From positions 372,001 through 436,000 of the forward strand of contig JAPEHQ010000006.1 in the NCBI GenBank assembly GCA_027405735.1: a stretch of 64,000 nt of DNA. The letters run 5' to 3'. Below are positions 1-12,032 of the stretch, one piece after another. How positions within the stretch are numbered: the first letter of the stretch is position 1; each line of letters begins with the position of its first letter. This DNA comes from Mucor racemosus (Eukaryota; Mucoromycota; Mucoromycetes; Mucorales; Mucoraceae). Under the pieces are notes generated by a model. The model saw only the letters and a program-made list of their open reading frames with translations. It ran no database searches and was not told where the DNA came from. A program made the translations under genes and the position numbers.

Positions 1-759
1 ATACATTTTATAAAAGTTTAATATTAAATGTTAAGTAATGAAACTTTGCACTTTTGGACCAAAAACGGATTTTTGGTTAAAGGATTTTCATGTAATATTT
101 TGCAATAAAAATATTGTATGTTTTTTATTGAGTAAATAGAGCGCTAAATGTTGTACATGCTTATATTTTTTGTTTTTTTAATTGGTAGTATAATTAACTC
201 TAGATTTGCAAAATCAGAAAAAAAAAATTAAAAAATGTCAAAATTGATGATCTGGACAAGAATAGTTTTTTAAATTAATATTCCGCTTATAAGCCTTGTA
301 AGTCTTAAAAGTAAGAGATTTTATAATACTTGAGAATTTTTTCAAGAATTTACAATGCTGTACCCACTTGATTTGAGCTTATTACTGTAAATCTTTATAC
401 ACGTTAATATTGTGTGGTAGTTTATTTGATGGTAATATAGTCTTACTTCATAATTATTGCGCTAGAGGTGATTTGCATTAAGATTTAATCTTACCTCTCC
501 AATATCATAAACATAAACATGACCATCACTAGAACCTACTGCCGCCTTTTTGCCCTCTTTGTCCCAGCCAATTTATTCAATGCTTTTAAACCCTTTTAAA
601 AATCCCGAGGCAAACACAACATCTTGGTCCTGTAATTTCTATCCATCAAAATTTTGCAATTTCCACTACATAATAAATGGACCTTTTATCAATCTTGACC
701 TCGATCGATGTACATTGGGTTTCAATTTTTCACCAGTTGTATTTTCTCTGATTCATTAA
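1..759 (+). repeat. Dispersed repeat family D, copy A (cut by window start)
   Basis: This AT-rich stretch matches, base for base over long runs, 24.94-25.45 kb, 44.76-45.33 kb and (inverted) 56.0-56.6 kb. A shared landmark is TTAATATTAAATGTTAAGTA near position 20. From about 590 to 759 it also matches 45.64-45.81 kb and 43.99-44.05 kb. The family carries a fragment of a dynein intermediate-chain gene, annotated separately. This copy is broken by a MITE at 760-906, and the repeat resumes at 907. No transposase or reverse transcriptase is visible, so the element class is unknown. Confidence 0.8.
495..585 (-). pseudogene. Dynein intermediate chain, C-terminal WD40 fragment (copy A)
   Basis: On the minus strand this reads as the last WD40 blade of cytoplasmic dynein intermediate chain, with KEGKKAAVGSSDGHVYVYDI followed by GE and then an intact GTAAGA splice donor. 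One base is missing compared with the other copies in the window: GGCTGGGAC here, GGCTTGGGAC there. That shifts the frame upstream of the motif. The rest of the gene is absent, so this is a captured, non-functional fragment inside the dispersed repeat. Confidence 0.75.
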
Positions 760-906
760 CACTATGAAGAAGAAATCCATTAAGTCTCTTAATTATGCCA
801 CATTAAGGAAAATAAGAAAATTTTCACTGCTTATTTTTTTAAATTTTGTCTTATTTTCCTTAATGTGGCATAATTAAGAGACTTAAGGGATTTCTTCTTC
901 GTAGTG
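760..906. mobile_element. 147-bp palindromic MITE (copy 1)
   Basis: The element is almost one long inverted repeat. Arms of about 50 bp start with CACTATGAAGAAGAAATCC and surround a short AT-rich centre. It is flanked by TAA at 757-759 and 907-909. Related repeat copies at about 44.04 kb and 45.80 kb have the same surrounding sequence without the element (ATTCATTAATATTCAG), which confirms insertion with a 3-bp duplication. No coding capacity. A 3-bp TWA target duplication is typical of PIF/Harbinger-type MITEs; that class assignment is inference. Confidence 0.88.
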
Positions 907-909
907 TAA

Positions 910-2518
910 TATTCAGTCGCACTACGGTCCACCTATGCTGCACAAGATGATTTCGTTGTGTCCAGGTGGGCTGCGCACTATAGCCTGAGCTGTTGTGATC
1001 ACCGAATATGGTTAAAAAGATAACAATATGCACACTGGACACAACAAAAGAAACTGCACACGAGGTGATCGCACATTCAAGGTCGTAGTCAATATTCGGT
1101 ATTATAGTAAATCAGCAGGTGTCCACGTTGATTCACATGCGTCTTAGTAAATTGGCGTAATGTTCTTAGATAGTAATTCTGTGTAATAGTTATAATGAAA
1201 AGTATATAAATACATCCTCTGGATGTATTGTTAATAAGAAGTGTAATATTTTGGCAAGATTATTTCTTAAGACCGTTTTGACATTTCAGAAACTATGAAA
1301 TTATTTTTAAAATTTATTTTAACTTATCGAGCGTAGTTGTTTTGTGTACTACAGCAAGTCAAAATAGGTTGTGAAGGACAGAACTAACAAAATAAATTGC
1401 AATTTTTTTTATTGATTAATTAGTAGTAAGAAAAATAATTACACAAATATCATAATGTAGTGTGATCGTTTAGCTTCTACATAGAAAAAAATTTAAAAAT
1501 CAATTTTTATTATATATATACTATATTGACTGTATTAGCCGATAGTGTTTTCTTGTGGAGATCGAACGAGATCTGGTATTTTTAGTGCTATTTCGGAAAT
1601 CTATTTTCTTTATGAATATCTTATTTCACAAGCACAAGAGGGACACATTCTGCACGCAATAATTAAATAATGTAAACTGCATTGTAGGCCTCCTACTACT
1701 GTCTGTATACAGTATTTTGATTTTGATTTTCATCATCATCCAATAAGTAACAAATAGAGTATTACTAATTGTAACATAAAGGCAGCATACATAATGGAAT
1801 ATCTTTAGTCGTTTTTCAGAGAGACTTGAAAAAAGCTCAGCGAATAACAACATTGCCAATCATATTCGGATTTCTATCAGTTCCAACTTTAGTCATTATC
1901 AGTTAGAAATCGGTTTGTCACCAACTTTAATTTATCCTTAATAATGGGCTTCAGGGCAATTATTACTCCATGAACAATACTATTTGCAATAAAATTGAAG
2001 TAATTTTATAAAAATGAAAAATAAAATAAAAAATAAAAGCGTTGATAAATACAATTATAGTCTTTCCACGGTTTTATTGTGATTAAAAGAAATCTGCAGA
2101 AAAAGAATGTTATCTTCATAAAGTATGCTATATTTATAGGAATTATAAAATAGTGGATGTTTGTGTGTTGATGCCTATTTTACAGGTGCTCAATCATAAT
2201 GTCTTTTATTGACATTCTTTTATAAGATATTTGGTTGAGATGTTAATACTTTGTTTGATATAATAGAATATCATTACTGTAGATGGATGTTGATCTTTCA
2301 ACATTCTAGTTATAATTTAAAATGCAACTGAGCTTATTTTTATGGGATGTGATTCCTTATCTAGAATTACTGCAACTGCGATTTTATGAGCAGGAGTTTT
2401 GGAATATATTATTAATGAAAAATAAGTACAGCTTTATATCATAGCTGTCGTGTTTTAGAAGGTTGTATTTTGATCAAGAATGCTTCCTTTTACAGGCACC
2501 AGCAATATAGAGTTTCCT
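910..2518. other. Gene-free AT-rich DNA
   Basis: No ORF here resembles a known protein and no structured RNA was recognised. The first 20 or so bases continue the dispersed repeat interrupted by the MITE. A GC-richer patch around 920-1150 does not read as a protein in any frame. Confidence 0.6.
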
Positions 2519-3291
2519 TGTTGTATTCCACCTACTAGTATCATACATTATCACCTTCTACAGTATCAATACATCTTACAATCTATTGACTACGACATGT
2601 ATTGAAGTGCAAGCCTTGATATCGGATATAAGAAACTCCTAGCGTATGACGGATATCTATAATTTTCACATCTTTTTAATTTTCTATATATATCCTATTT
2701 TTTTTTGTATATCTTCAGATTTCATATTTTTATAACTTTCTTTATGAATTAAAATGATTATTAAATATAATAAACATTATCAAGAAGGCAACTGTTCCAT
2801 TTCGCATGAAAAAGCAACATTATATTTATGCTTTCTCTTAAGATACATACTAACTTCATATAAGATAAGATATCCGTCTATCAAGTTTAATCCAGTAATT
2901 ACCAAGAACGCTTTGACCTCAATTATGGCACCACATTATTTCATCCCAGCAGTTAACCAATCAAGTAGCTATCAAATCAACATCCAAGCATATTTAGCGC
3001 AGCATTGAAATAAGACAACTCACAAGCTCTGCAAGAACGGTTAAATTATGATTGATCCATTTCAATCCATAGATTACTATCAAACAGATCCAATGGTTTA
3101 ATAGTGCCTTATTAAATTACATCTCAGGATCTCAATGTCAAATCAATATAAAAGGCCATACTTTTATATTTAAATAAACAATATCTTGTTTTTATTATAC
3201 AGTTGAAGAACTGATTCATTACTCATTCTCTCTTAATTATTATATTTTTTTTAAGTATTATTTATCAAACATAAAAATATACGACACAACA
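2519..3291 (+). repeat. LTR-like repeat, copy 1 (solo), with a nested MITE
   Basis: Shares long near-identical blocks with 43.14-43.67 kb, 46.82-47.68 kb and its mirror copy at 53.67-54.53 kb. It begins TGTTGTATTCC and ends ACGACACAACA, so its termini are the inverted hexamers TGTTGT/ACAACA usual for LTRs. Near the 3' part there is a TATAAAAGGCC-like box and AATAAAC, also LTR-like. I found no matching flanking duplication, and no gag or pol lies beside it, so it would be an old solo LTR. The LTR call is inference from termini and copy number. Confidence 0.55.
2648..2878. mobile_element. 231-bp MITE-like insertion with GACGGATATCT inverted ends
   Basis: Sequence absent from the related repeat copies at 43.26 kb and 47.27 kb. 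It starts GACGGATATCT and ends AGATATCCGTC, which are exact inverted repeats, and is flanked by TAT at 2645-2647 and 2879-2881. It is non-coding apart from a chance ORF. Terminal inverted repeats, a 3-bp duplication and small size fit a second, distinct MITE family inserted in the LTR-like repeat. Confidence 0.75.
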
Positions 3292-3589
3292 CATGGTTTT
3301 ATTGGACATTGAACAGAAATATCATGTTTTGCTGATGGTTTCCTCAATTCACAGTGATCTGTGAGAGTAGAAGTATAAATTTTTATGCAGCATATATGTA
3401 AATCTACCATCATGTATAATTGGAGATTAATTGGATCAATATTCACAAGGATGAGGTTTTTTTCTTTGTTTTCTGCAGTTGTAAATATTAGTTTATTATT
3501 TTGTAAAAATTAAAACTCATTATCCAGGGCTTAATTTCTGTATTCACAATATAGATCTAATTGATTGCTACTCTGTATTTTTTGTTTCA

Positions 3590-4660
3590 GCCAAAAATAT
3601 TAATTTTTCATCGAGATAGCCAAAATAATAGTCGATATCACAGCTTACAGCTTATTATAACTGGGTTCCAAAATTTATTTTAAAAATTGGACGAAAAATG
3701 ATGAAAAAAAACAAAATCGTTTAATTGATCATAAACTGCAAAGTAAGTCGACCTAGTATACTAAATAGCTTTTGTACAGTTTTGAATTCTACATCCATCT
3801 AAACAAAATTCAGACAAACATTTTACATTAAATTTTGCGTAAAATACAATTGAAATTTTGGAGGTTTTCTGAAGATACACATCACTTTTTATAAGCATAT
3901 TTTCAATATAATTAATGAATATAATGCACAGTCAAAGCACCTATCGATCTAGCTTTTATTTAATATTTTAGCTACATTTTTCGTAGAGAAAAAGAGATTT
4001 TTGTCAAATTTTTTTCAGATTCAGAATTTGGGATGAGGGTATATAAGGGAAAAATGGAAGCTAGAAATGGAGGTACCTTTTTGTACACATTTTTTAGGAT
4101 ATCTCCACGAAAAATCAATAATTTGGAAAACTCTAAATTGGGTCCGAGAGAGCTTAACGAGCTTAATGACATGAATGCAAAAAAAATGCTGCTCAATTTA
4201 GCCAATATTTTGAAACCTACTATAGAAATGCCCAAAAAATGAAAATAAAAATAAAAGTGCTAAGAACTTTTTTATATTCGAATATATTATAGAACACTTC
4301 AAAACAAGTAAGTTTCATTATTAAAAAGTGTTAGTATAGCTTAATGTTTTCTAGAGATATGAAGCCTCAAAGTTTTCAATCCATTAGCAGTGAAATACGC
4401 GTAAAAAATCTGAAACATTAGCACTGAAAAATTAATACCAACTGCAAAAAATAGGATATTTCCGGATACTTGTTTTTGGATTAAAGGTAAACATCTCAGG
4501 TACATTGGCATATAATTTTATTTTGGTGTTATTTAGTGAAAAAAAAAGTATAGAAGCGATGAAAAGTGAGACCCAGTCTTTAAGGAAAAAGCAGTGGATT
4601 TTACGTGGTTTTGAGCCTTTCATGAGATATAAAATGAATTCACGAATAGCTAGCATAATG
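3590..4660 (-). repeat. ~1.1-kb dispersed repeat family R, copy 1
   Basis: This copy is the reverse complement of repeats at about 29.85-30.93 kb and 39.29-40.35 kb. The three share block similarity along their length, including a run encoding LIFRGDILKNV on the minus strand here. All have diverged by substitutions and small indels. No transposase, reverse transcriptase or terminal repeats were recognised. Both strands stay open for 60-90 codons in this copy, so the conserved ORF cannot be assigned to a strand with confidence. Confidence 0.7.
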
Positions 4661-5255
4661 CAACTAAATTATATCTATTTTGTGGTTTCTGAGATATATC
4701 CTAAAAAATGTTTAATATGAAGCAAGTTATTAGAAAAGTTGGACTCTCCAATTTTGATCATTAGTAATCTTATAAAAAATAGGAGAAAATAACAGGCTTT
4801 GGATTTAAACAACCAAAGACAATTTGTAGAAGCTGATGTTTGATATATTGTTGGATGTTTCCAGAACCTACATAAATGTCCAGATCTGGACTCATTTGGA
4901 TTAATATTTGTCGAAAAACGCTTGATTTTCTTATCGGCTCACTCAATAGTAACCGACTGATTAACGAAATTTTATATACATGCATATATAACTGGGAGAT
5001 AGCGCTAGCGCTGCTTGATGCTTACTTATTTAGAATATTGCCCAAACCAAGATTCGAACCATAAATTGTTTTTTTAGTCTATCTTTTAGGACAAATCTGA
5101 AACACTCACCGTTTTATAATGAAAGAAAAAAGATGCATAAATTTTGACATTAGAACATCAAAAAAAGATTATTATATTAAGAAAATTAAAAGTATATTAT
5201 TATTATTATAAAAATACAAAGATACTACTAGTATACATAAATGTATTATGGTGAA
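4661..5255. other. Intergenic, AT-rich
   Basis: Lies between the dispersed repeat and the 3' end of the AKTIP-like gene. No gene recognised. A tRNA-like TTCGAA motif at about 5050 was examined and rejected. Confidence 0.55.
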
Positions 5256-6402
5256 TTATGGAGACAGTTCCGCTGTATCATCGTCTGCAACCATGGGAAT
5301 AGGATTCTATACATAATATTAATATAGATGCTCTTGAAGAATATGTTTAAAGGACTTACGATAACACTACTAAGCATCTGGGCTTTCAACTCATCTACAT
5401 AAGTTAACAAATTCTAATTAAAATTTGCAATATATTCAATTCTATATCAAACATACCAAATTTGGCATCACCTAAAGGTGAAAAACGAATGGGATTATCA
5501 TCATCAGGATGATCATAAAGAAATGATTCTGTGATTGATAGTTGCGCACTTTGATGAGCCAATTTAGCGAAAATAGCAATGTCATGACGGTATCTAATTT
5601 TGTTGATAATTTAATAAAATTCTCGGTAAAAATCATGCATTATACCATACAATCTGTAAGCTTCTTTGTTGTAACAATATTTATCATTCAATCCATCAAG
5701 GACAACTTTCTTGAACATATTTTTCAAATAATGAAGCACATGGAATGTATAATCTTGGTATGGTCTCCAGACTGGAAATTGTTGAGAGATACAGACATTA
5801 CCTTTTACATCGACTAATGGATGAAATAAATCCGTTAAAAGTGTGATTGATGGAGGTTGATTTGGATAGTTTTCGGGTAGAGTCAATCGAAATTTAAATG
5901 TGCCCGACCGATAAAATCCTTTATGTACAAACAAAACACCATGCCAAACTAAATGAACAAATCTTAAATTCTCGAAATCATGCAGTTTTTAATCAAGAAT
6001 GTTTACCATGCAAATCTGTTGTTGAAGGCATTACATAAACTCCCAAAGGGCAATGACTGGGATTTCGTAAATTGATACTATTGGGGAGAATTCAAATGAG
6101 AAATGTTTCTTGTAGGTACTCTTTCCATATAATTACAGTTCTGTCATGATTTCATATCTACTGAAATATTCTGATGTGAGTCGAGGTGCTTTTGGAATTG
6201 GCTCGCCTGTGTCATCTTCATCTTCATCGTATATTGAATGAAGGAAATTACTAGTTGATGATTGCTCCTGTGGTTGTAACGATCTTTTACCAATACGACC
6301 AAATGTAGCGCTTTTAGTTCTATCCAGCAAAGAACGTTTTGAACCTGAATTCATAGCGGTATGTTGTAAGCTACTGGTTCTCTTGGGAGTAAAACTATCC
6401 AT
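5256..6402 (-). CDS. FTS/AKTIP-like protein with a ubiquitin-conjugating-enzyme (UBC) fold
   Basis: Six-exon model: 6402-6137, 6077-6007, 5948-5651, 5593-5457, 5394-5360 and 5306-5256, giving 285 aa. All introns are GT-AG and the joined frame is open. After a polar N-terminus, residues ~90-250 fit the UBC domain of AKTIP/FTS: CPLGVYVMPS, WHGVLFVHKGFYRSG, LPENYPNQPPSI, FHPLVDVKGNVC and WRPYQDYTFHVL. Human AKTIP is of similar length. In animals and Aspergillus, FTS joins Hook and FHIP in the complex that links early endosomes to dynein; that role is inferred by family. A cysteine (about C165) sits where active E2 enzymes have theirs, but the HPN asparagine is replaced (HPL). It is divergent from the Hsp70-like gene. 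Family assignment is secure; exons 5 and 6, which are short, are the least certain part. Confidence 0.82.
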
Positions 6403-7389
6403 TGTTAGTAATAAAAAAAAAGTTTTTCTTTATGTAAAGATAAAATTGAAGTTGAATTGGTATAAATTAAATTGTAAATTTGCTTCGAGTTCGGATCTTT
6501 CATGTAACCTCGTGTCGTCACTTGTTTTTTTTTGTCTGAATCATTAAAAGTGATTTTCTAATTGCATGTAGAATATTCGTTCAATTGATAATTTCTCCTT
6601 ACCATTTAGTATTTTCATAGGTTACCAATAAGATCTACATTCAAAATTAGATTTTCTCTCTCCTCTCTCTGTTTCTCAAAAAGTGCACTGTGGCTGAGAA
6701 CGGCTAGTCTTGGTCTTTTAGAAGAAGCAGAAGTGAAAAGCCAAGAAATGACAATAAGCTAGACGAGAAAATATACTCGAAAAGTGTATATTGTACTTCC
6801 GATTTAACTATTTATAACTTGTTTATACTTTTTTACATGTATAAAATGTACACACTAAACATATACGATTGGATTTTTCTTGGCTTAAAAGCAAAGCAAG
6901 CGAGCATAAATTTATTTTGTATTTGTCTGAGGAGGTAAACAGTATGCATTATTGAATCTATTTGAAAAATATCGTTATTTATAAATGGGTTTGAGTAAAC
7001 GTGATACAAATATAATGATTAATTAGCATTATTTTATATATGAAGGATTTTTTTTGAAGATCTATCATAGCCCAACCTACATCTAGCATACTAATATTAA
7101 GCATATAAGGTTTCTGATTGCTTGGCTATTTTTTTTTCGAGTGATTTACGAGGTTTACTTTAAACAGATTTTCGGTTTAATAATAGATTATACATAAATA
7201 CTTGAAAGCCAGCGTTTCATAGTAGTAGAAATAGCAGCACTGTGCCTGGCATTTGTGGAACTACTACATCATCTAATTACGAAATTGATTAAACAGCTCC
7301 TGAAGAGAGTGAACTCTTTCTTTCCCTCTTTCTCTCTTTCTTTTTCCCTTTTTTTTATTATATATTTTCTTTCTTAATATTAGTTAAAA
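6403..7389. promoter_or_regulatory. Shared divergent upstream region of the AKTIP-like and Hsp70-like genes
   Basis: 987 bp between two start codons pointing away from each other, so it must hold both promoters. Just before the Hsp70-like ATG is a long pyrimidine-rich tract (about 7315-7375), common upstream of fungal start sites. CT-rich runs also occur near 6655-6675. I saw no clear heat-shock element or other defined operator. Confidence 0.5.
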
Positions 7390-9713
7390 ATGTCAATGGA
7401 TACTCCTCCTTTTGATCCTTCTGATTATTCTTATGTGATTGGCATTGGTAGTGTTTTTAATCTTTTTTCTTTTTTTTTTTTGTTTTTTGTTTTTTTTGTC
7501 ATTGTCATGATAACTAAATTTTTAGGATATTAATTTTTATAGATTTTGGTACTACTTTCTCTGGTTGTTGTTATGCCTTTTCAAAAGATGGAAATGATGA
7601 AATCATTGACATTACTAAATGGTACAAAGACAAGAGCATTATGAAACGCACATATCTAATGATTTAAATGATTAGGCCTAAGCAACAAAATGTATACCCT
7701 AAAACACCAACACTTTCGCTATATAGAAATGGTTCAACTAAATTAGTTGCTTGGGGTCAAGATGCTAAAAAGACAGCTATGAAGCGTAATAATAATGATC
7801 AACTACTCTCACGTTTCAAGTTACAGTTGGATGAAAACTTAAATTTGGCTCCATTGCCAAATGGTTTAACAGCTTTGGAAGCTATTACTGATTATCTCGA
7901 AGCATTTCATTCACATGTATGCAAAGATCTTCAACGTGGATTTGCCAACAATTATGATCAAAGCAAATTTCGTTATTGTTTAACAGTACCTGCCATGTGG
8001 AGTGATCAAGCAAAAGCAACAATGAGAGAAGCTGCTATTAGAGCCAATATTATTAATCGATGGGATCACCCAAACAGACTCATGTTAATTAGTGAGCCTG
8101 AAGCTGCTGCTCTTTATTGTGAAAAGAAATGCGATCAATTCAATTTAGGACACGGCCAAAGATTTTTGATTTGTGATGCTGGTGGTGGTACTGTAGATCT
8201 TATTGTGTTTGAAATTGATGATTCTGGCGAGAGAAGAGCCTTAAAAGAAGTGACAAAAGGTTTAGGTGATTCTTGTGGTTCAACCTTTTTAGATATTCGC
8301 ATGAGAGAGTATTTAAAGGATAGATTTTATCATCATGGTAAGGTCAGCGATACTGCTATGGAGTCCATGATGGAAACATTTATTGATACAATCAAGGTAA
8401 GCAAAAAAAAAAAAAAAAAAAAGAGAGAGGGGAGCAGAGTATTCCCCTTTTTATGTTGGTTATAATACTCCCCATTCTAAATCCCCTATCCCTTTCTACT
8501 GTAATAGCCTGAATTTGACGGAGATGAAGATCAATATCTTGCCTTACCTGCAGCTTTGGGTATTGAAGGTGTAGATGATCCAGATGCTGGTATTGAAGAT
8601 GGAACACTTCATATTCCTTGTCATGAACTTCGTCAGAGAGTATTCGAACCTGTTATAAATCAAGTTATTGATTTAATTGAGGAACAAGTACAACAATCTT
8701 CAACAAAATTAGATGCTGTGTTTTTAGTCGGTGGTTTTGGTCAATCAACTTATCTTTATCGACGAGTATTAGCCGAATTTCAATCTCGAGTTGGTTTTAT
8801 TGGTGTACCACCTCGTGGTGAATTAGCTGTTGTTCGTGGTGCTGTTTACTTTGGTTTAAATCCTCATATGGTGACAGAACGTGTATCCAGACGTACTTAT
8901 GGTCTTGAAACCAGAATGGTATTTGATCCTCGTAATGATCCTCCTGAGCAATGTATCAAGGGCGATGATAATCGTCTTTTCTGTAAACAACGTTTCAGTG
9001 TTTATGTTCAAAAGGGTCAAACCATCAATGTGGATTACTGCGTGTCAAAGAACTTTATGATTGCCTATCCAAACGATACAGATACAGGTTAGTAAATTGA
9101 AAGGGATTTTAAGAATGAATCGCTTAACCTCCTTTTTATCATATTAGATTTATTCGCTTATGATAGCGATGGCCCTATCCCTCGTTTGACAACACATCCA
9201 AATGTATTCAAAGTTGCTCGATTCCCAATTAAAATGCCTAAATTCACTGATGTCCAAAAAGGTCAACCCATATTCATGACAATCAAAATGTATTTTGGTC
9301 AAACAGAAATCAAGATTGAAGCTCATATTCGTGATCGTAAATTCACATTTACATCTGCATTTGAGACGATGGAAAGAGAAATGATGCACTCTTTAAATTC
9401 ACAAACAAATATACTTTCTATTAAACCTGATGAAAACACCAATAGCGAAAGTACAGCAGCATATGCAAATAATAGCAGTATGTATGGTTTTACAGGAAAT
9501 GCTTCAGGTTCAAATGTGTCGAATCATTATGGTTCTTCTCGTCCTCCATCCCTTCCTTCTCGAGATAATGGATATCCTTCACCAATGTCAAACGCTCGTA
9601 GTATTAGAGAAGATGATGGCACATTTTATGATGGTGATTCTAGACATTCGTCTACAATGAATGGTGGTAGCTCGAGGAAGATATTTGGCATCAAGTTCGG
9701 CAAAAAACGATAA
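7390..9713 (+). CDS. Hsp70-like ATPase of the HSPA12 type
   Basis: Five exons: 7390-7447, 7543-7621, 7676-8396, 8508-9087 and 9148-9713, together 667 aa. The 54-bp second intron (7622-7675) restores a frame reading DITKWPKQQNVYPKTPTLSL. The actin-like ATPase core shows phosphate-1 DFGTTFSGCCYAF (about residue 20), phosphate-2 LICDAGGGTVDLIVFEI and the adenosine motif FLVGGFGQSTYL. PPRGELAVVRGAVYFGL follows, as in HSPA12A/B relatives. The C-terminus is Ser/Asn-rich low complexity ending in a basic tail (GIKFGKKR); no EEVD chaperone motif is seen. Such proteins are often multi-copy in Mucoromycota. Clients are unknown, so its role as a chaperone or signalling ATPase is inference. Confidence 0.9.
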
Positions 9714-11465
9714 TTCAATTTCACCTACCTAATAATAACATTAATAATAATAATATATTTTCTTTTTTTTATATCTCAATTTCATTAAATATGTATAACT
9801 CGTTTGGACTTTTATGATAGTTTTAAGTTAGCAAACGGCATATGCAATACGCATATGTTACCAATTTTTATTAACATTTGCCCTGAACATGCATTTCACA
9901 GGTCGATCCTTAAGACTGTCGTGCAAAATTATGCTCACTAGCAAAGATATTCGTCTTTGAAGAGTTTTTACGCCTACTTGAATATTTCAAACATGCTAGT
10001 AATTTTTATTATGTTGTTGCAAACATCGCACTTCATACTATTACATTTTTTAAACCTAAATAGTTGAGATAATTTGGCAAATATTAGCCGTTTTTCCAAA
10101 TCAGTAGCTCGCTTAGTGAAGTACTGCCATTTGTAAGATTTCAGTTGTGTAACAGACAGACCATCAATGATAATATGAAAAACAATAAAAATCGATAGCT
10201 AAACATCGAATGCGCTCACATCAACAAATATATGTGGAAATAATAAACTCTAGTTGTAGTTTCACGCGTCTAAACAATACTATTTTACCAAAAAAAGCTA
10301 TAAATCTGCATATAAATGGTGTCATATTAGTTGTTTTAGGCATTCCCTGCCGCTCGTAAGCATACCAATCCATTTCCCTCATCTATGAAATACATTCTGA
10401 TGTACTAGTACGATGTTTTCCTGTTTTCGATTTTATCAAGACTTTGCCTTACTACTACAGGCAAAAATTATCAAAAATTAGAAAAATCGAATTTTCACCT
10501 CAAAAATGAAGGTTTTTATTATGGTATTAATAGGTAGAGAAGATGCACAAGGCCTTATTGCTTAATTGTGTAACGTTTATTTTGATCAATTTTCATAATT
10601 TTTTTGACTTTTTTGATAAAAATCGATTTTTTGAAAATCTGAAATACAACAAGATTTCATGTTGAAAATTTATTTGATACTTATACCATTCGTTAAGTCT
10701 AAAAAAATGCTATGTTTTTCAATTAAATTGCTAACCTTGATAACATAGTAATTTCTTGAGAAATATCCATAAAATTCCAAGAATTTTCGTACAACCAGAT
10801 AACGATCGATTTCCAAGATCAGATTACCAATATTTTTAAACTCAGAATACTTGCAGTTTTTCTGTTACAATTATAATGTTTGATGTGATAAAAGCATAAT
10901 CTTAAGCAGAGTAAAAGTGTTATTATCTTTAGCTTATAATAAAGAACATAGTCTCACGATTTCACTGTATTCTCAGAAAATGATTGCTATATAGCGATAA
11001 AATCCTTCTTAAACAATAGAATTTTTCAGAAATCAAGAACCATGAAACACGACAAATTCGAATTTAATAAGAAATCTTGGCAATAGAACAGCGAATTCAA
11101 AAACTCAATCAACATGCCCGAGATGTTAAAATACAATAAGCAGCAAAAAATTGAATTAAGATGGAAATCAATAGAAAAAAAAAGGGCAGGGTCATAATAG
11201 CGACGATTGCTATATCAAGTTTTAAGTTATAAAATGAGATTTTTCTTCGAATAAAGAACCTACATATTATTATTAAAATGACCCGTTTCTAACCCCTTTT
11301 TTTTCTTTCCATCTTTTGACAAGCTAATATAAACAAGCAACGACAAAAAATATACATTGGAAACGAAAAAAACTAGACAAACATTTAAAAAAAAAATTGG
11401 GTGGGAAGGCTGCTGCCGTCTTCCCTGCACTCTGTGTATCTTTATTGTACAAATCCACTTAGAAT
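9714..11465. other. Gene-free AT-rich DNA
   Basis: 1.75 kb with no recognisable gene. A segment at about 10.44-10.70 kb (with AAAAATGAAGGTTTTT) resembles 21.33-21.55 kb and may be an old dispersed repeat. The last 150 bp would contain the 3' UTR of RPL9. Confidence 0.5.
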
Positions 11466-12032
11466 TTAAGCAGATTCTTCCATGACATTACGTTCAGAAA
11501 CGTAAATACCATCCAAGAACTTACGGATATCCTTGTTCTTGACGAGACAAGATTGTTGAATATCAGCGGCAGATTGAGAGACATTTTCCAAAGAGTTACC
11601 AGTCAAGGTAATCTCATCCTTTTGGTTCTTGGAAGCAGCAACAGTGACACCTTCACGCATTTTGACGTGGAAGACGACCTTTTGACCCAAGAAGTTACGG
11701 ATCTCAACAGCATCGGAAGAATCGTTGATGATACAGTTAATGGGGAAATGAGCGTAGACATAACGCAACTTGTATTCGAAACCCTTGGTAACACCAACAA
11801 TCATGTTGTTAATCAAAGAACGGACGGTACGGATACAGGCAACGTGCTTACGGAGACCGTGGTGAACAACAAACTTGATCTTTTGTCCAACAACGGTGAT
11901 CTCGATGTTCAAGTGACGAAGGTTCTTGTTGAGAACACCACGAGGACCCTCAACAGTAACTTGACGGGACTTGATGGAAACAGTGACACCCTCAGGGATG
12001 GCGAGTTCGTCTTGCTTGTAAATGTCTTTCAT
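11466..12032 (-). CDS. RPL9: 60S ribosomal protein L9 (uL6)
   Basis: Single-exon ORF of 188 aa, close to the usual 190-192. It starts [20 protein letters not shown] and contains [14 protein letters not shown] in the N-terminal uL6 domain. The second domain contains [18 protein letters not shown] and [20 protein letters not shown], hallmarks of eukaryotic L9. It is a structural protein of the large cytosolic subunit near the GTPase-associated region. The start is supported by matching the family N-terminus directly; no upstream exon is needed. Codon use is visibly more biased and GC-richer than in neighbours, as expected for a highly expressed gene. Confidence 0.97.
   Translation of the reverse strand: MKDIYKQDELAIPEGVTVSIKSRQVTVEGPRGVLNKNLRHLNIEITVVGQKIKFVVHHGLRKHVACIRTVRSLINNMIVGVTKGFEYKLRYVYAHFPINCIINDSSDAVEIRNFLGQKVVFHVKMREGVTVAASKNQKDEITLTGNSLENVSQSAADIQQSCLVKNKDIRKFLDGIYVSERNVMEESA

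Noticed and set aside
2754..3008. 84-codon ORF
   Set aside because: It begins inside the 231-bp MITE and runs into the LTR-like repeat; the frame is not kept in sister copies.
5045..5062. tRNA B-box-like motif GGTTCGAATC on the minus strand
   Set aside because: No matching A box upstream, the bases around the motif cannot form a T stem, and no acceptor stem can be drawn.
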